Shown piece by piece: positions 32,599 through 44,400 of a stretch of DNA of 64,000 nucleotides. The translations under genes and the position numbers were made by a program. The stretch's first letter is position 1, and the number at the start of each line of letters is the position of its first letter. Source of the DNA: Blumeriella jaapii (Eukaryota > Ascomycota > Leotiomycetes > Helotiales > Drepanopezizaceae); assembly GCA_009599575.1 (NCBI GenBank), contig VWND01000014.1, forward strand, positions 682,001-746,000, read 5' to 3'. The notes under the pieces are model-generated. The model searched no databases. It was not told the origin of the DNA and saw only the letters and a program-made list of their open reading frames with translations.

Positions 32599-33769
32599 TG
32601 GAGAGCGGTAGTGGAGAGGCGGTCGTGGAGTTGCGGTAGTGCAGAAGGTGTTCATGGAGACGGTGGTATTAGAGCAAAAGCGGGGGGTCTGACCAAAGTT
32701 CACGTCGCGACAAAGACTTCTTCCATGTGTTGTGTGTCTCGCTCGATTTGTGTTCCCCGATGGAAAAAGCTCGCTTGCTTTGCTGTCTTTGTCTTATCTA
32801 TCTATCTCTCTATCTATCTATCTCTGTACTGTACTGTACTATACTGTACATCCCCTTTCCCTGCACATATCTCCTCCTCCTCCTCCTCCCCCTCGCTGTC
32901 GGTATCACGATCGGCGTCCCCTTCCCGTCCTGTATATCCTGTATGTAGCCAGCTGTCTATGGATGGCCAGCTGTCCATGGATAGATGGATGGACACCTAC
33001 CCACCCGGGTGGCTCGCTTACTCGCTTACTCACTCACTCGCTCGCTTGGTGAAAGAAACCCTTGTTTATGCTCTCTCTATTTGTCTGTCTATGTATCTAT
33101 CTTTTTTTTTCATTTATTTTTCCTTTCTTAGATTGTTCCTTTCTTTTTTCCGTTCTTCTTCCCGATCGATCGATATATTCTTCATTTTCATTTTCTTTTC
33201 ATATACGCATATACGCATATACATACGCATATACATACGCATTTACGCATATACGCATTCATTCATTCATCCATTCATCCATCCATCATCAGTACTCTCT
33301 TTCTCTCTCTCTCTCTCTATATATGTACGAATATCTTATTTCAGATCGGCTAGCAGCTCGGCTCGGCTAGCTGGTAAGCCAGCCAGCCAGTAAGCAAAGA
33401 ACACCAGCGAGCCAGCGAGCCAGCAAGCAAGCAAGCCAGCAGCAGATAGATTCATTTCTTTCAAAGAGATTTGAATGTTAAAATCGGCTTGCTTCCTTTT
33501 TTGCTCGAGAGCGCTTTCTTTTCTTTTTTTATTTCGTGTAGAGAGAGGATCGTGGGGGGGGGGGGGGTGGATTGGTAGGTAGGTGTTTGTTTGTATATGC
33601 TTGATTTGCTTGGTTTGCGTGACCTGCTTGACCTGTTTAAATTTCTTGACCTGCTTGACCTGCTTGACTTTTTTTTATTCGAAAAGCACTTTTTAACATT
33701 CTGTTTAATTTTAAATATTTTCAATTGTTTAATTATTCAACTCTTTAACTGTCAAACTGTTTAATTGTT

Positions 33770-34065
33770 TTATTGTTTAATTGTTCAATTGTTTAACTGT
33801 TCAACTGTTCAACTGTTCAATTGTTCAATTATTTAATTGTTCAACTGTTCAACTGTTCAACTGTTCAACTGTTCAACTGTTCAACTGTTCAACTGTTCAA
33901 CTGTTCAACTGTTCAACTGTTTCAACTGTTCAACTGTTCAACTGTTCAACTGTTCAACTGTTCAACTGTTCAACTGTTCAACTGTTCAACTGTTCAACCG
34001 TTCAATCGTTCAACTGTTCAACTGTTCAAACCGTTCAACCGTTTAAATCGTTCAACCGTTTAATT
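33770..34065. repeat. Octamer array TGTTCAAC
   Basis: About 30 head-to-tail copies of TTCAACTG sit in the core (33840-34000), with degenerate edges (TTTAATTG, TTCAATTG, TTCAACCG). Edge variants are mostly C/T changes. All three forward frames are open (VQLFNCST repeats), so the open frames here are artefacts. Confidence 0.9.
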
Positions 34066-34249
34066 CAAAACCCCAAAACAAATCACCTGCGCAAACCACA
34101 GACGGACCCCGCAAAAGGGCCCTTTTTTGCTCACGCCTAAATGCTAGAACAAAATACAAAAAAATTTTTTTTTTTATCAAACCCAGGTTAATATATTACA
34201 CATCTATCTACCCACCTAAACCAAAACACCAAAAACCATTGTTATGATT

Positions 34250-34394
34250 CTTCCTTCTTACTTTCTTCTTCTTCTTCTTCTTCTTCTCTTCTTCTTCTTC
34301 TTCTTCTTCTTCTTCTTCTTCTTCTTCTTCTTCTTCTTCTTCTTCTTCTTCTTCTTCTTCTTCTTCTTTCTTCTTCTTCTTCTTCTTCTTCTCA
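34250..34394. repeat. (CTT)n microsatellite
   Basis: About 45 CTT triplets with two short interruptions (TTCTCTTC, TTTC). The array is in non-coding DNA. Confidence 0.95.
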
Positions 34395-35169
34395 TCACTC
34401 ACCACCGAGCATCGCCACTACCAAATTAGAAACCTTTTTTATTTATAAACCTATGTATATGAAAAAAACTTTCTATAAACCTATATACAGTACAGTACAT
34501 GAAAGAAACCCGAGTCCAAATCAGCCCCACCAAGAAACACCAAGAAACACCAATAACACCCACCGAACGAACGCTCCCGCTCCCGCTCCCGCTCTTCTTC
34601 GCCCCAATCTGCGATCAAGCCGCTGAATATCCATCCATCCACCTAGCAACTGTACAATACTGTACCTAACTATCGATCGAAAGGTCACTTACTCACTCAT
34701 TCATTCACTGACCCACCCACTTATTGTACTCTTACCACCCATCTGACTAACCAATTGAAGATTTACCTAAGGTATCTATTTTAAACCAAGCCATTTATTT
34801 CCACCAGCTATTGTGATCCACGGCCACAGCAGATGGGTATCCATCTATCCATCTATCCATCTATCCATCTATCCATCCACGCACGCGCTCACGCAGAACC
34901 CAACCGAACCCAACCCAACCCAGTCCAGTCCAAAATGTGCCCAGGACAACCCAGATTAAAGCCAACTACCAATAAACAAAAACCAGAAACAGCAATAAAA
35001 TCCGCCTACAAAAAAAACACAGTAACAATCATACCTAAATAAACGAACACATACGCAAAACCCTACCCAACCCAATACATATGCATAAAACAATCCAGAT
35101 TAAATTCAACTACCAACTAACAAAAACAGAAACAAAAACAAAAATTGGAATTGAAATCCATTCATATAG

Positions 35170-35199
35170 AGACACGGTATCAATCATCAATAAATAAAA

Positions 35200-35230
<31 letters not shown>

Positions 35231-35287
35231 AATATCGATAAACACGAGGAGGATAGTGTGAAACACAGTATCAATTGTCAATAAATG

Positions 35288-35324
<37 letters not shown>

Positions 35325-35515
35325 GTATCGATAAACACAAGGAGGATAGTGTGAGACACAGTATCAATCATCAATAAATGAACACACACACACACACAAA
35401 TAAATATCGATAAACACGAGGAGGATAGTATAAGACACAGTATCAATCATTAATAAATGAACACACACACACACACAAATAAATATCGATAAACACGAGG
35501 GGGATAGTGTACACC
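35170..35515. repeat. Minisatellite with about 85-nt units carrying (CA)n
   Basis: Four copies of a unit with the order cacagtatcaatcatcaa, taaatgaa, (CA)n, aaatatcgataaacacgagg and aggatagtgtgagac. The (CA)n length differs between copies. The last copy ends in gtgtacaccgtg. Confidence 0.88.
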
Positions 35516-35929
35516 GTGTACATACCTATATGGATTATGTACAACATAACAATACAATCAAAAACAATGCAAAAACAGCAAAGGCGTGCATGCTAAATAC
35601 ATGCGTGTCGAATACGTGTGTGCTTGCCGAATGCCAGCCACATGCCAAATGCCAAATGCCAAATATCACACCTGAGGATTTGTTAGCAGAGCAAAGCAAA
35701 GCAGAGCAAATCCAACCCCCCATCCCACAAAACAAAAGCTAACCACCAGAGCCAAGATTAAACGCGAAAGACCAAACCGAAAACCCAGATGCTGAAAGCT
35801 AAAAGCCAGGAAAGAAGGTTCCTCCAACGCCGATGAAAATGCATCCCACTGACCCCGGCTGTAGCCCTAGCAAAGAAGTCAGAAAAACCCCCTCTCAGCC
35901 CCCGCCAAAATCATCGACAGTGCACCCAA

Positions 35930-38900
35930 CTACAGCGAGTTCCCCTTGGACACAGACCTCGCCCCCTCCCACTCTCCCTCCCTATCCGGACTCTGCTCCT
36001 GCTCTCTCTCCTTCTCCATCTCCTTCTCAAGAGCAATCTGCGTCAGCTCTCTCACAGCCACGCTCCTCCCGCGATCTGTCGCCTGCGCAAAGTCAACCTC
36101 GCTCGTCCCCTTCGGCAGCGGCGCCTCCCTCTTCTTTGGCGGCTTCTCCTTCTCCTTGCCCTTCTCCTTCTCCTTGCCCTTCTCCTTCTCCTTGCCCTTC
36201 TCCTTCTCCTTGCCCTTCTCGCGGCCCTTGCCCTTCTCCCGACGATGCTCCGCCGCCGCGGCGTCCGTCTCGACGGAGCTATTGCCCGCCGTGCGCATGC
36301 CGCGGAACTCGCGCACCACCTCTTGGAAGCCCTCCTCCAGCGTCTTCATGCGCGCGAGCATCAGCCGCCCCATCATGCGCTCCGTGTCTTCCTCCCCGCC
36401 TTCCCTGCCACCATCACCGTGCTTGCCGCGGCCGAAGCCCTTGAGGCCGCCAGTGGCGAGGGCCATCTGCGTCGCGAAAGAGTTGGGCACGGCGCCGAGC
36501 GCACCGGATGCGTTGTGATCAAGTCCCATCTCGGACATACCCATGTCGAGACTGGACACGCGGTGTCTGATCTGTCGGGTGCGGCTCATGTGCCCGGCGA
36601 TCTGGGTATCCTGGTTGAAGTTTGGCGCCGATTGGAAGTCGGCTCGATTGGGCATGATGGGGCGGGGTTTCGTCTTGGTGGGTAGGGTGTAGACAGACTG
36701 TTTGGGGGTGTGGTTTGTGGGCGTGTGTGTGACGGTATTGGTATTCGAGCGCCACTTGGCTGTCAGTGGTCGGGATCTAGGTGGCGAGGCGGAGGATTGG
36801 TCTGAGATGGGGTTGAAGAGGATGGTGTTTGTTGACATGGTACGATTGTGTGAGCGGCGTTGCGGGGGTGAAGAGAGCCTTGGGGGTGCTACATTCTGCC
36901 TCCGAGTCGAGACGGACGTAGATTGGTGAGGTTGGAAGAGTCGCATCGGCCGAGGTGTGGTGAAGTAACCTTCGTTGTCGGCCTCTCGATAGGATGACGC
37001 GATGCGACTACGAGATCGGGAAGTCTGCCGCTCCAACTCATTGTCGTCAGCCGTGGCGAGCTCGTCGTCGCCGTCATCATCCGAACCGTTCTCATCGTCG
37101 AGGCCAGGGGTGTTGTCGGGGTCCTGGAAGCCGCTGCGTGACATGAACTCGGCAGGATCACTTGCGACCGATCGGGTCCCGGAGATCCCGCGTTGTCTCA
37201 ACAACGTGGCTTTCCTAGCCCTTCTTCGCATCTCGAGCCGATCCACAATAGAGCGATCCTGCTCTTGCGGCGGACTCGCGTTCGCTCCCTCCTCCATCCA
37301 GTTGCTGACTACGTGGTGGGTCTGTTGCCGCTCCATGCTTTTTGTGGTAGAGCGCAGAGCATTAGCACGTGGTGCGAGTCTGAACACATCGTCGAGAGCG
37401 TTGTCTTTCTGGTATCCAACCACCGAACCGTGATGGCGCAGACGGGGGCTGAACAGAGTCATCTTTGCATCCCGGAAGGAGACCAGCCTCTTCTGGCCTC
37501 GATGCTCCACGAGGTCCGTGGGGTGGAACACGGAGCGGGCGAGGAACATCTTCTCGTAGGCGTAGATTGCAAAGAGCAGAGGGAAATGCGTGACTTTGAT
37601 GACGGTCCGGTTCAGACGGATGAATGCTGGGAATGACAGGGCATATCTCAGCGGTGTGAGAAGCCAGGCCGCAATGTTGCTTGGAGCCACGTAGGAGAAC
37701 AGTGCATCGTTCTTGACCATACTGATCGCATTAACAGCAAACACAAATTGATGCTCTTGGTCTGCGTTAGATACGATCGCCATGAACGAGTTCGTCAGGA
37801 CCGTGATGAGGATCGTGACGACCAGGAAGTGACAGATGAAGAGGAAGAGCACCAGGAGTGCCTTGCCGAGAGGATTGTAGGTCGGCCAGGCTTCCCACGC
37901 GGCCGGAGTGAAGCCCATGAGGATCTGGAAGATCTTGTACGCAACGCCTGCAGCGTCGTACTCAGCGTCCCCGAAGGACAGGGTAAAAGCAACGAAGAAG
38001 CCACTGCATGCAATGAGGATCAATACGAAGACAGCCACGAGGTCAATAGCCATTAAGCGAAAGGCGATCAACAGTTGGGAAAAGTATCGGTAGTGGTCAA
38101 GGACGCTGAACAACCGCGGAAAGAGCAGGATCGCATTGGTTGCAAGCACATCATAGGCCATGCTGTTCCACTGCTGCCGTCCCACGCCTACCAGTAGCAC
38201 GCCGTACAATCGCATGCAGTAGTAGATGGATAGCAGGAACAAGATTCCCAGGTCAAACGCATTCCAGAAACTCATAACGTAGAGACCGAAGCCCTGTTCG
38301 TTGAAACCAACGACCTCGTCTAACATGAACCCGGCGCTCCAGAACCAGAAGATGACTTCTAGGGTGGTTATGTCGGTCGATCTCCGGGCCAGCACCGCAA
38401 CGAACAAACACAGGAGGATGAACAGGGAGCACGTCGAGAAGAACTGGCGGTACCGCGGGACTCTCAGTCGGGACAACTTGAACAGGGAGGCATCCCGTGG
38501 ATCGTAGAGCGTGACCGTCCGTCTCGCTTGTCCCACCTGCTGGAGGACGGGCTTGTTCGGAGGTGCAGACGCGTGTGCTGTCCCGTAGCCCGGGCTAGGC
38601 TTGACGAGCGGCGTCAAGCTGTCCCTGGGTCTCGATTGCGGCCGATGTCGTTGTTGTTTTCGGGAACTTGCCGGGCGCCGTCTGTGTAGGTGGTCTGCTG
38701 CTGAGTGGAACACAATCGTCCCGGCCCAGATCGCCTCTAACTGCTGGACGACCAAGGGATGTGCCAGGAATCGCTTTGCAGATGCCCGGATCGCCACTTC
38801 GAGCGTCGAGATGCGGGCAGCGGCCGGTCGCGGGGGCGGCGCTCCCTCACTCTGGCCCGGTATGACAATGACCGGCGTCGCCAGGCCTTGCAGCGGGAAA

Positions 38901-39564
38901 AAGTCGTAAGACAGCGCATCGATCAGCTCTCTGGTGTTATATTCCCTCAGCAGCTTCATCGCAATGAGCTCGCAGACCAAGGCTCTCGTCTTGCTGGTTC
39001 CCGCATTCCCTGGGTTCGCCTGGCTCTCCTTCTGGAACTGGAGACTGTTGGCCATCAAGGCATAGAGCGTGGCGCGGTTGAAGTGGGAGGTCCGGATCTG
39101 CTGCTGCATGGGCTTGACGAGGAACTGCGAGACCTGGGGCGAGCGCAGCTGGTCCCAGGTCAGGGTCGTTTCCGTTCGGGGGACGACGATGAGGCGGATC
39201 GCGTGCGTGAGATTGTAGACGGGGAGCGCATCTAGGGATCCGCGCGACGTTAGCGATTGCAATTGATGGTGGTGATGGTGATGATGATGAGAAAGACGTG
39301 GCCGAAGGAAGTCCTGCACCAACCTAGATGCGCGGCCGAGAAGATGGGCAAGAGAGGGAGATGCGAGTCCCCATCTTCGCCCTCCTCTCCCGTCACGTCG
39401 TCCTCGGCCTCATCCCCGTCATCGGCCTGTTGGTCGTCGTCCTCGTTCTCGTCGTCGTCGTTGTCGTCCTCGGTGGGCTCGTCGTCGTCGTCGTCCTCGG
39501 TGAAGTCGGCGACGGCGTAGACGTGTCGTCGAGCTTTCTTGGGCCGCAGCAGAGACGACAGCAT
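35930..39564 (-). CDS. TRP-type cation channel, YVC1-like
   Basis: This is a fungal transient-receptor-potential channel; the best-known relative, Yvc1, releases calcium from the vacuole. The coding sequence is complement(join(35930..39231,39324..39564)), 1180 residues. The 92-nt intron has GTTGGT..CCCTAG ends and a GCTAACG branch, and joins IFSAAHL to DALPVYNL. The N-terminus is highly acidic (DDDDDEPTEDDNDDDENEDD). A cytosolic helical region follows (RALVCELIAMKLLREYNTRE). Membrane segments span about residues 345-570: FFSTCSLFILLCLFVAVLA, then VIFWFWSAGFML and WNAFDLGILFLLSIYYCMRL. A pore loop (FQILMGFTPAAWEAW) precedes ALLVLFLFICHFLVVTILIT. The segment NSFMAIVSNADQEHQFVFAV after the last helix is typical of the family. 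The C-tail is long and disordered, with an EKGKEKEKGKEK repeat. Vacuolar location is inferred from Yvc1. Confidence 0.88.
36145..36225 (-). repeat. 18-nt coding repeat in the TRP channel tail (GKEKEK)
   Basis: Four head-to-tail 18-nt units encode GKEKEK, giving a highly charged stretch followed by PPKKREAPLPK. The length is likely to vary between strains. Confidence 0.85.
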
Positions 39565-41493
39565 GGTCGCAGGTGTAGGAAGGATGGGGGGATGTACAGA
39601 AGATATGTCGGCTGGTGTCTGCCTGAGGCTTTCGATGGCGTCCTTGCCTCCTTGGATGCTGGCGGCGTACCGGAAGGAACGAAGGAACGAACGACTCGGA
39701 CACTCGATCGAGGTGCAGCTTTCGAAGCTTTCGATGCTTTCGATGCTTTCGATGCTTTCGAAGCTTTCGAAGCTTATGCTTTTGATGCTTTTGATGCTCC
39801 TTCTGCACTGTCCTGTACCTTCAAAGGCCTTCTTGCCTTACACATACCGATGTACTGTAGGTATGTACTGTACTGCACCGTCCATACTTACAGTAGATCC
39901 CCCGACACCGAAGAGAGGCAGGCCCTCCAAGTAAATAAAGTCCGTCGAGCAAAGCAAAAGCTGGGGGCGGCTGCAGGGACAGGGAAGATGGCGCATCCCC
40001 GGTCGTCAGGCGTTTGTTTGTATGCTTTGGTGCTTGGTGCCTTGACGTTCTTTGGCCCCGACTCTGGCTTGGACTTCTCTGCGTACACAAAGTACAGGCG
40101 TTTCGGACGTCCAGTACAGCACTTGCTCTTGCAGATCCATCCGAGACCCGATCTCCGCTGGTCCTCCTTCGGTCAAAGGTGCATTGCAGCGTTCGTGCAG
40201 TTGCAGCTGCAAGATCTTCCTGCGCACTTGGCTGGAGCTTGGCTGATCTAGAGGGTGCGAGAGCCAATCATACGGGGAGTTTGCGTGCAAACGCCTCACC
40301 GCTCGCTACGGGCGTGGGAAGGGGGGTCAGGCGGTACAAGATGGAATGCCGTCGGTACTGTACAGTACCGTACATGTGCTTGCGCGAAGATGCTCGATTC
40401 GAAGTCGACTTCGAGCGGCCCTGTGGCGGAGTGTGTCTCGGGATGCTGGGGAACGAGATGGGTGGGAAGCGGGACGTACGTACGTACATAGGTACTGCTG
40501 TGATGGCCGACATGATCAACGCGGCCATGGAAGAATATCCATTGCACCAAGCGTGTGTCAAGAGAGATACATAGACGAGTTGAGAAATACTCGTGGAGGG
40601 AAAGATCTCTTATGGATAGAGACGTAAACAACACACCTCTAACCGAGGGTGCCAGGGTCAAAGAAAACAAGTTCATTATACGCGATCATCACGTGAGATT
40701 CAACCGAAAGATCGGAAGGTATAGATTCAACATCGGCTCGCTTAGAAACGAGAACGCTCTGCCTCACGTGATGTCTAGACAGAGATTTCTATCTGATGCA
40801 ATGCAACGTAACGCCGCCCAACCCACCGAACTACACTTGTACGACTTCGATAAGTTGTCTCGGAGGCTTGGAAAGCTGTTTCATATCAGTGTTTAACAAC
40901 TGTGTACGATTCTGGCGATCGACACTCTCAAGCTGTTATCAAGACTCGAGAAGGACATACCAGAGATTAGATAGCGAAATCACGTGACTTTACTTGTTTA
41001 GGCAGGCGGTGAATCGACGGTGAAGCTTACCTACAGTACTGTACTGTACACATTCATACATGCAGTACATACCTGTACGACGGGGATTTTACCTTTATCC
41101 AGGGGGGAAAAGCCCTTGCCCGCGAGGCTGCGCAGTAAAAGCTCCCATCCGTCACGTCACAGCCTCACAGGTCGGCACACGCGATTGGCGCACCAAATGC
41201 GTCACTGACCTTTCGCTGCACCGCATCCTCGTCACCCGGGATATACCCCGCCGGGCGAATGATGTTCCGTCCGTCCACGCCCGACCCGAGAACTTTACAT
41301 CTTTTTTTTTTCTCTTCTTTCCTCCTCCATCCTCCATTCCCCATCCCCAATCCCCATTTGCAGAAGCGATTTAAAGGCCAGCATTCGGACCTCCTTTCAA
41401 ACCGGACCGAACACACGCCGCTCAGTCAGATTAGCAGACGGCATACACAATCAATTCTTTATCGTCCAAACCCTCAACCCGGGTGCGCCCATC
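39565..41493. other. Divergent interval between TRP channel and URA2
   Basis: Both flanking genes start outward from this 1.9-kb interval. It contains a GCTTTCGAT 9-mer array (39717-39800) and several CTGTAC/GTACAG words (39850, 40360, 41035). Open frames in the middle (for example 40555-40896) have no support beyond length. The last ~200 bases before the URA2 ATG include a T/C-rich stretch, usual for a fungal promoter. Confidence 0.5.
39717..39800. repeat. GCTTTCGAT/GCTTTCGAA 9-mer array
   Basis: About nine tandem 9-nt units upstream of the TRP channel gene, with T/A variants and terminal GCTTTTGAT variants. Confidence 0.8.
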
Positions 41494-44400
41494 ATGCCTG
41501 GAAAACTGCAGCTGCAGCCATGTCGCTACCAGCCCGTGGCTGCTCAGCGGGAGGGGGACAACATCATGGCATTGGAGCTGCAGGACGGTGCCGTGTTTCA
41601 GGTACCTCTCCCTATTCCTCTCGCTCTCTTTCTCTCTCGCCTTCTTGTGGGAGCGTGTGCCTCAAAGCATACTGGTTGCCCGAATGCTTGCTAACCAGAC
41701 CATCTGCAGGGCTACAGCTTTGGAGCCGAGAAGAGCGTTGCCGGTGAACTCGTCTTCCAAACGGGTATGGTAGGCTACCCGGAGTCCATCACCGACCCTT
41801 CCTACCGCGGTCAGATCCTCGTCATCACGTTTCCTCTGGTCGGCAACTATGGCGTCCCGTCGCGAGAAACCATGGACGAGCTGCTCAAGGATTTACCAGC
41901 CCATTTCGAGGCTTCGCAGATTCACATTGCCGCTCTGGTCACGGCGTCATACGCAGGAGAGGACTTCTCCCATTACCTAGCGACCTCGTCTCTCGGCACA
42001 TGGTTGAAGGAGCAGGGTGTCCCAGCCATCTACGGTGTCGACACCAGAGCTCTGACTAAGAGAATTCGAGACCAGGGAAGCATGCTGGGTCGTCTCTTAG
42101 CACACAAGCAGAGCTTGACCAACGGTCACACCCATAGGCTGACCAATGGTACCACCGAGTCGACCGAGAGCTGGCGAGATTCCTACGAGTCCATTGACTG
42201 GGCGGATCCCAATACCAAGAACTTGGTCGCGGATGGTAAGCTTGCATCTCTCACAGTGCCCCAGCTTTGCCACAGAGATTTGCTTGCAATTCTTCCAATC
42301 TCGGCATTGACCTTGCTTTGCTCGAGAGTCAGGGACTAACTCATCCAGTCTCGATCCGCAAACCCAAGCTATATACCCCCGCCCCCTCGACGGCTCTAAA
42401 ACACCCGTCTGGTCGACCGATTCGGATCCTCTGTCTGGACGTAGGTTTGAAATACAACCAGTTGAGGTGTCTCTTGCGCCGAGGCGTGGAAGTTTTGGTC
42501 TGCCCGTGGGACTACGACTTTCCGGCGCTGGCAGGCCAAGACTACGATGGACTCTTCATATCCAACGGTCCTGGTGATCCTGCCATGATGGAGAAGACCG
42601 TGAAGCACATCTCCACGGCAATGGCAGAAAACCGAACGCCTATCTTTGGTATCTGTCTGGGACATCAATTGCTGGCTAGAGCTTCTGGAGCACGCACGCT
42701 CAAGATGAAGTTTGGAAATCGCGGACACAATATCCCGTGTACGAGCATGGTGACGGGGAAATGTCACATCACATCCCAGAATCATGGTTTTGCGGTCGAT
42801 ACTGAATCGCTTCCTGGAGACTGGGCCGAGTTGTTTGTCAACGCAAACGACGGAAGTAATGAGGGGATCAGACACACGAGCAGACCGTATTTCAGTGTGC
42901 AATTCCATCCCGAGAGCACGCCCGGACCTCGCGATACCGAGTTCCTGTTCGATGTGTTCATCCGGACGGTGGTTGGGACCCTGGGAGACACGCAACTTCT
43001 TCGCGAGCCGGTACACTTCCCAGGTGGAGATGCGACCGAGAATGCGAAACTACACCCCAAGGTTGATGTCAAGAAGGTTTTGGTTCTCGGCAGCGGTGGC
43101 TTAAGTATTGGGCAAGCTGGAGAATTCGACTACTCTGGAAGTCAGGCCATCAAGGCGCTGAAGGAGGAAGGCATCTACACCGTTTTGATCAACCCAAATA
43201 TCGCCACGATCCAGACCTCGAAGGGTCTGGCCGATAAGGTCTACTTCTTGCCCGTGACGGCTGAATTCGTACGGAAGGTCATCGTGCACGAGCGACCTGA
43301 TGCGATCTACGTGACTTTTGGAGGACAGACTGCGCTCCAAGTGGGTATCCAGCTCAGAGATGAGTTCGAGGAACTCGGTGTCAAGGTTCTCGGTACCCCT
43401 ATCGAGACGATCATCACAACGGAAGATCGCGAATTGTTCGCAAGAAGCATGGAGTCGATTGGCGAGAAGTGCGCCAAGTCCGCCTCGGCTAGCACAGTCG
43501 AAGAGGCCATGCGAGTAGTCAAGGACATTGGTTTCCCCGTTATTGTGCGAGCTGCCTACGCCTTGGGTGGACTTGGAAGTGGTTTCGCGGACAACGAGAA
43601 GGAGTTGATGAATCTGTGCAACAAGGCTTTTGCTGCCAGCCCGCAGGTTCTGATCGAGCGCAGTATGAAAGGCTGGAAGGAAATCGAGTACGAGGTCGTC
43701 CGTGATTGCAGAGACAACTGCATCACTGTGTGCAACATGGAAAACTTCGATCCTCTCGGAATCCACACTGGCGATTCTATCGTTGTCGCGCCGTCTCAGA
43801 CTCTCTCCGACGAGGACTACAATATGCTGAGGACCACAGCAGTTAATGTCATTCGCCATCTTGGTGTTGTTGGAGAGTGCAACATCCAGTATGCTCTCAA
43901 CCCTTTCTCAAAGGAGTACTGCATCATCGAGGTCAACGCTCGATTGTCGCGTTCTTCCGCGCTCGCTTCGAAAGCTACCGGTTACCCCTTGGCTTTTATC
44001 GCTGCCAAGCTGGGTCTCGGAATCCCACTCAACGAGATATCCAACTCGGTCACCAAGGTCACGTGTGCGTGCTTCGAGCCATCTCTTGATTATGTCGTTG
44101 TGAAAATGCCTAGATGGGATCTGAAGAAGTTTACTCGTGTCTCTACCCAACTCGGCTCTTCGATGAAGAGTGTTGGAGAAGTCATGAGTATTGGTCGTAC
44201 CTTCGAGGAGGCAATCCAGAAAGCCATTCGAGCCATAGACTTTCACAACTTGGGCTTCAATGACACCAAAGCCCTCATGTCGATCGACGACGAGCTCCAA
44301 ACCCCATCTGATCAACGTCTGTTTGCTATCGCTAACGCTATGCATGCCGGGTACTCGGTCGACAAGATCTGGGAGATGACCAAGATTGATAAGTGGTTCC

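Larger units (their letters stand above)
32599..35929. other. Satellite-rich intergenic DNA
   Basis: No gene seen. This 3.3-kb interval between two 3' ends is built largely of simple repeats: TATC, CTGTA, GCTTACTC and GATC words (32795-33180), ATACGC (33200-33265), AGCC (33375-33445), CCTGCTTGA (33600-33672), the TTCAACTG array, a CTT array, ATCC (34835-34880), CA-bearing repeats (35170-35515) and GCAAAGCA words (35690-35710). Confidence 0.6.

Noticed and set aside
40555..40896. Open frame of 113 residues between the TRP channel and URA2
   Set aside because: No family, no clear promoter and no conserved motif; it could be chance.
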